Assembly: GCA_905235615.1 (NCBI GenBank) | Contig: CAJOMB010000022.1 | Location: forward strand, 1-16,552 | Source: an uncultured Bacteroidales bacterium | GTDB lineage: Bacteria; Bacteroidota; Bacteroidia; Bacteroidales; UBA932 | Length of the DNA stretch: 16,552 bases | Direction: 5' to 3' | Shown: piece by piece, positions 14,328 through 16,552 of the stretch | Layout: every line of letters begins with the position of its first letter | Numbering within the stretch: position 1 is the first letter of the stretch | Notes under the pieces: model-generated | What the model saw: only the letters and a program-made list of their open reading frames with translations | Database searches by the model: none | What the model was told of the DNA's origin: nothing | Program-made: the position numbers and the translations under genes

Positions 14328-14705
14328 ATGGATTTGATTAAGATTGCAGAGCAGGCTTTCAACAACGAGAAAGCAGCCTCCTATCCGGAATTCAAGGCCG
14401 GTGACACCATCACCGTTACCTACAGAATCAAGGAAGGTGATAAAGAAAGACTTCAGAAGTTCCGCGGTGTCGTGATTCAGATCAGTGGTATGGACCCGTT
14501 CACCAAGACCTTCACGGTGCGCAAAATTGCCAGTGGCGTGGGCGTAGAAAGGATTTTCCCCTACCAGTCCCCGTTCATCGACAACATCGAGGTTAACAAG
14601 TTCGGTAAAGTGCGTCGCGCACGTATCTTCTACCTCAGAGACCTCACCGGTAAGAAGGCCCGCATCCGCGAGAAAGTTTACGTCGCAGAGAATAAGGAAG
14701 CCTGA
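14328..14705 (+). CDS. rplS: 50S ribosomal protein L19
   Basis: A 125-residue large-subunit protein at the 30S-50S interface. The family pattern is clear: FKAGDTITVTYRIKEGDKER, LQKFRGVVIQ, TFTVRKIASGVGVERIFPYQSP and IEVNKFGKVRRARIFYLRDL followed by GKKARI. The start codon follows a leader of about 65 nt from a consensus promoter and matches the usual N-terminus. A tRNA-Arg gene starts 15 bases after the stop with no separate promoter visible, so the tRNA is probably processed from the rplS transcript. A strong terminator follows the tRNA. Confidence 0.97.
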   Translation: MDLIKIAEQAFNNEKAASYPEFKAGDTITVTYRIKEGDKERLQKFRGVVIQISGMDPFTKTFTVRKIASGVGVERIFPYQSPFIDNIEVNKFGKVRRARIFYLRDLTGKKARIREKVYVAENKEA

Positions 14706-14720
14706 TGAAGGCATCCAACC

Positions 14721-14794
14721 GGCTCCATAGCTCAATTGAATAGAGCATTTGACTACGGATCAAAAGGTTACAGGTTTGAGTCCTGTTGGAGTCA
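14721..14794 (+). tRNA. tRNA-Arg (anticodon ACG) with altered 19-56 tertiary pair
   Basis: A complete cloverleaf: acceptor GGCTCCA with TGGAGTC, D stem GCTC/GAGC, anticodon stem TTTGA/TCAAA around CTACGGA (anticodon ACG, wobble A read as inosine for CGN codons), variable AGGTT, T stem ACAGG/CCTGT with loop TTTGAGT, discriminator A, no encoded CCA. Position 19 is A (14739) and position 56 is T (14777), where almost all tRNAs have G19 and C56; the change keeps a Watson-Crick pair. It marks the border to AT-rich accessory DNA. Confidence 0.92.
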
Positions 14795-14798
14795 CGAG

Positions 14799-14832
14799 AA
14801 AACCCCATTGGAGTGCATCCAGTGGGGTTTTT
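14799..14832 (+). terminator. Terminator of rplS-tRNA-Arg unit
   Basis: A 9-bp outer stem AAAACCCCA / TGGGGTTTT (14799-14807, 14823-14831), a T-G pair, an inner TGGA/TCCA stem, and a run of five T. Confidence 0.9.
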
Positions 14833-14839
14833 CATATTA

Positions 14840-14861
14840 AATTGTCCCAAAATTGTCCCAA
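14840..14861 (+). repeat. Tandem 11-bp repeat beside tRNA-Arg (candidate att/arm site)
   Basis: AATTGTCCCAA occurs twice in direct tandem (14840-14850, 14851-14861), one helical turn apart, 46 bases after the tRNA. Base composition drops sharply from here on. Such repeats beside a tRNA 3' end recall tyrosine-recombinase arm sites, but no integrase is in the window. Confidence 0.6.
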
Positions 14862-14900
14862 TGAATTGAAAATGGTTAAGTTTTTTTGATTATTTTTTAT

Positions 14901-14938
14901 TACGGATGTTGACCGTATCAAAAAAAACATTACCTTTG
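14901..14938 (+). promoter_or_regulatory. Plus-strand promoter with operator-like dyad
   Basis: TTG (14909-14911), 19 bases, TACCTTTG (14931-14938) followed by C. The inverted repeat TACGG-N7-CCGTA (14901-14917) is centred on the -33 element, as expected for a repressor site. No gene on the plus strand follows; it drives the candidate RNA at 14945-15010. Confidence 0.7.
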
Positions 14939-14944
14939 CAGTTG

Positions 14945-15010
14945 AGTTCATTTCTCAGATGAGAAAAGGAAATCGAAGGACGCAAGCCGTTGATGCTCTG
15001 CGTCCTTTGC
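14945..15010 (+). ncRNA. Candidate small RNA ending in a strong hairpin
   Basis: A consensus promoter is followed within 70 bases by two hairpins and no convincing gene. The first is TTTCTC-AGAT-GAGAAA (14951-14966). The second is a 9-bp stem AAGGACGCA (14976-14984) with TGCGTCCTT (14999-15007), plus an inner AGC/GCT, then a T-rich tail (TTTGCTTTTATTT). The RNA is convergent with the BECR-like gene, whose stop lies at 15013-15015. In the opposite direction the second hairpin may terminate that operon. A reading frame from ATG 14960 continues antisense into the neighbour and looks accidental. Confidence 0.55.
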
Positions 15011-15012
15011 TT

Positions 15013-15519
15013 TTATTTCAAGTCCACCAATCTGCGTTTCCATTTCTTGGACATCTTATTCCTGGCCTTATCCTTACCCTCGATATGGTATGCAGTAAGG
15101 AGATAATACTCATCCTTCTTACGTAAGGGTTCAAGAACAATTACGTATTCCTCATCTTTGTCCCAAATGTATGTACGAATGCCTTCAGGTTCTTCTACTG
15201 AAAACACATACATATTTGTTTTCTTTTTCTCTTCCAAATGATACTTCAACCAATGGAGACGTACAGAACGAGATGGATCATACTCTCTTTTTTTTGTTTC
15301 TTTGTCCGTAATAACCGTTGTCAGGTGACGGAATAGACGCTCCATCGTGTCCTGGCCTTCTGCCGGAGTGGGATTCAATTTCTTTCTTCGGAACGTGAAG
15401 TTCGCATTGTTTGAGATGTCTCGATTGAAGACCCCTTTTAACGATGCCGTACGCTGAGCCTCATTTAGGCTGTTCAATTCGAGCAACTGATTGTAAACTT
15501 TCAGAAGATTTGTAGGCAT
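15013..15519 (-). CDS. Putative BECR-like RNase/toxin-domain protein, 168 residues
   Basis: A basic 168-residue protein with AT-rich codon use. The C-terminal half (about 85-165) reads like the phage-type Barnase-EndoU-ColicinE5/D-RelE (BECR) nuclease group: RLHWLKYHL (87-95), a strand TYIWD (116-120), YVIVLEPL (125-132), YYLLTAYHI (138-146), then a Lys/Arg-rich tail. The N-terminal half (FNRDISNNANFTFRRKK) is not recognised. This resemblance is from pattern memory and is moderate. It starts one base after the DUF3800 stop (TAG-C-ATG), so it is translationally coupled to it. A hairpin lies directly after its stop. No signal peptide or membrane helix. RNase activity is inferred, not shown. Confidence 0.5.
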   Translation of the reverse strand: MPTNLLKVYNQLLELNSLNEAQRTASLKGVFNRDISNNANFTFRRKKLNPTPAEGQDTMERLFRHLTTVITDKETKKREYDPSRSVRLHWLKYHLEEKKKTNMYVFSVEEPEGIRTYIWDKDEEYVIVLEPLRKKDEYYLLTAYHIEGKDKARNKMSKKWKRRLVDLK

Positions 15520-15520
15520 G

Positions 15521-16192
15521 CTATTTTAGGTCGATGAAGAACAGGTTCAACTTTTCGGAATAATTAGTCTTGGTAAGATTAGACAAGTTCGCGTGCTTGC
15601 TTATTTTATCCAGAATCAACACCTTAGCTGAATTTTGCTTTTGCTCAAAATTAGCATTGTATGAAATAGCTCCCATAAGAAAATCCGCCAATTGCATGAG
15701 AATGCTTTCTTCTGACCGTATGTTTTGCACATTGCGAAACACCCCAAACTTCACATTCAGTATATCCTTGAGCCTACGGACCTTGATAGCTGACAAAGTA
15801 TCCTTGATGTCCAGATATACGTTGTAATGATTTGTGGTGTCTACCTTATAGTTCAGCAACTGGTAGTACATCTTGTAGTAGAAATCATCAAAATCACTAT
15901 TGAAATCATCGCAGCGAATCTGTGATTTATCTATTCCAATGGCTCTAAACTTAAGGTCTGTGTCAAAAAAATAATCTACCAAGTCCAGATAGAATTGAAG
16001 TTTGGACATAGAGACGTGGGACCACTTAATTTCCGCATTGAACTTATGCTTGTCTTTGAGTTCCTTAATCCTTTCGGTGTGACGGCGTACTTGCGGATAC
16101 GCGCAATTAATCGATCCGAGAAACATGTATTTCTTATGATCGTTTTCGATGTGGCAACTCTCGTCACAGTATATATTGAACGTCTTGTCCAT
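15521..16192 (-). CDS. DUF3800 domain protein (predicted RNase H-fold nuclease)
   Basis: A 223-residue DUF3800 protein. Seen are the N-terminal FNIYCDESCHIE (Asp10, Glu11), NAEIKWSHV (52-60), YLDIKD (126-131, Asp128), and the C-terminal EESILMQLADFLMGAISY (161-178, Asp170), the family's LQLADxxxG motif. The acidic residues fit an RNase H-like metal site; the family is predicted nuclease, is common in mobile and defence regions, and has no settled function. A TTG two codons upstream could extend it, but ATG at 16192 gives the typical start. Codons are AT-rich, unlike the genes before 14.8 kb. It is first in a two-gene operon with the BECR-like gene. A -7 element TAAATTTG lies 18 bases upstream. 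Confidence 0.82.
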   Translation of the reverse strand: MDKTFNIYCDESCHIENDHKKYMFLGSINCAYPQVRRHTERIKELKDKHKFNAEIKWSHVSMSKLQFYLDLVDYFFDTDLKFRAIGIDKSQIRCDDFNSDFDDFYYKMYYQLLNYKVDTTNHYNVYLDIKDTLSAIKVRRLKDILNVKFGVFRNVQNIRSEESILMQLADFLMGAISYNANFEQKQNSAKVLILDKISKHANLSNLTKTNYSEKLNLFFIDLK

Positions 16193-16210
16193 AGTCAATT
16201 ACGATTTGTG

Positions 16211-16218
16211 CAAATTTA
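16211..16218 (-). promoter_or_regulatory. -7 element of the DUF3800 operon
   Basis: On the minus strand TAAATTTG (16211-16218) followed by C matches TAnnTTTGC, 18 bases before the ATG. No -33 TTTG lies at the usual 19-21 spacing; TTTG occurs only at shorter distances (16230-16237). Confidence 0.5.
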
Positions 16219-16250
16219 CGAAAGTTATCCAAACAAAGCGATATCAATCT

Positions 16251-16292
16251 AAAAAAACATAGAAAGCCGCCCCACTGTAATGGGGGACGGCT
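16251..16292 (-). terminator. Hairpin with distal T-run, minus strand
   Basis: AGCCG (16288-16292 on the minus strand) pairs with CGGCT (16265-16269), with an inner CCCCA/TGGGG stem and a 2-base bulge. Seven T follow after seven more bases. It lies about 50 bases past the stop of the gene remnant at 16341 and probably was its terminator. Confidence 0.55.
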
Positions 16293-16340
16293 ACGTAAAT
16301 AAGTCCAAGTCTATGTATGCTTGGCCTTGGTGAGTGTTGA

Positions 16341-16442
16341 CTACGCGCTCAGCCTCACCTGGGCGAGGACTTCTCCGGACTTCTCACCGGTGGCGGTGTT
16401 TACGTAGAAGTACTTGAAGAAGACCTTCGGGTTGCCGGCATT
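16341..16442 (-). pseudogene. 3' remnant of a GC-rich gene
   Basis: On the minus strand this stretch reads NAGNPKVFFKYFYVNTATG, then EKSGEVLAQVRLSA and a TAG stop at 16341-16343. Almost every codon ends in G or C, like the core genes and unlike the AT-rich flanks. Upstream the frame continues only to a TAG at about 16494-16496, and that part (IRDICCLFCSTRGRQSP) looks non-coding with no start codon. So only about 33 terminal codons of a real gene appear to remain. I do not recognise the family. A frameshift with the 5' part further right cannot be excluded. Confidence 0.5.
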
Positions 16443-16552
16443 GGGTGATTGTCTTCCCCTTGTGGAACAGAACAAGCAACAGATGTCTCGAATCTATCCA
16501 ACACGAAACCTATCCGAAAGAATTACGGAAAACTACTAAAAAGATTAGGAGA
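16443..16552. other. Unassigned end of window
   Basis: About 110 bases of mixed composition after the gene remnant. I see no open frame with coding character, no promoter match and no hairpin here; it may be the other side of a recombination junction. Confidence 0.4.

Noticed and set aside
12453..14735. A 760-codon minus-strand frame opposite grpE, dnaJ and rplS
   Set aside because: It runs across three confirmed genes, their promoters and part of a tRNA; composition is that of an antisense frame.
1..16552. CRISPR array, insertion sequence or transposase
   Set aside because: No regularly spaced repeats and no transposase or integrase motifs were seen on either strand.

Overview
The window is bacterial chromosomal DNA from a member of the Bacteroidota, most likely order Bacteroidales. 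Upstream regions repeatedly show the Bacteroidetes promoter (TTTG or TTG, about 19-22 bases, then TAnnTTTG) and gene starts lack clear Shine-Dalgarno sites. The gene set fits: zinc-independent L31, a GH33/GH109/NahK glycan cluster, a DUF1343 protein and a grpE-dnaJ pair. From 1 to about 14.8 kb the genes are GC-rich with G/C-ending codons. The last 1.7 kb is clearly AT-richer and looks like acquired DNA beside a tRNA-Arg gene. I cannot name genus or species.

Layout. (1) 1-2388, plus strand: 3' part of tyrS, rbfA, and a LolC/LolE-type permease. (2) 2405-6198, minus strand: a three-gene operon of secreted sialidase (GH33), lipoprotein GH109 alpha-N-acetylgalactosaminidase-like enzyme, and NahK-like N-acetylhexosamine kinase. 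Read together, these strip sialic acid and GalNAc from host-type glycans and phosphorylate the released HexNAc. (3) 6327-9184, minus strand: rpmE2 with its own promoter and terminator, then a divergent DUF1343/GH171-like protein and a GlmM-type phosphohexomutase. The last two are separated only by a 30-bp interspersed repeat that also lies between rbfA and the permease. (4) 9246-12322: a small DUF486 membrane protein, tRNA-Glu(CTC) with terminator, a tyrosine phosphatase, a convergent secreted histidine-type phosphatase overlapping it by 4 bp, and a divergent 118-residue unknown protein. A near-perfect 31-bp palindrome covers both -33 elements of the last divergent pair. (5) 12392-14832: heat-shock pair grpE-dnaJ behind a dyad and a sigma-54-like element, then rplS with a structured leader, and tRNA-Arg(ACG) with a strong terminator.

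(6) 14833-16552 is the accessory region. It holds a tandem 11-bp repeat, a promoter with an operator-like dyad driving a short untranslated segment that ends in a strong hairpin (candidate small RNA), a translationally coupled minus-strand pair (DUF3800 predicted nuclease, then a protein resembling BECR-fold RNase toxins), and the 3' remnant of a GC-rich gene. No integrase, transposase or CRISPR array is present. The candidate small RNA convergent with the two-gene nuclease/toxin-like operon, next to a tRNA, is the best candidate here for an undescribed defence or toxin locus. That reading is inference from layout and weak motif similarity.
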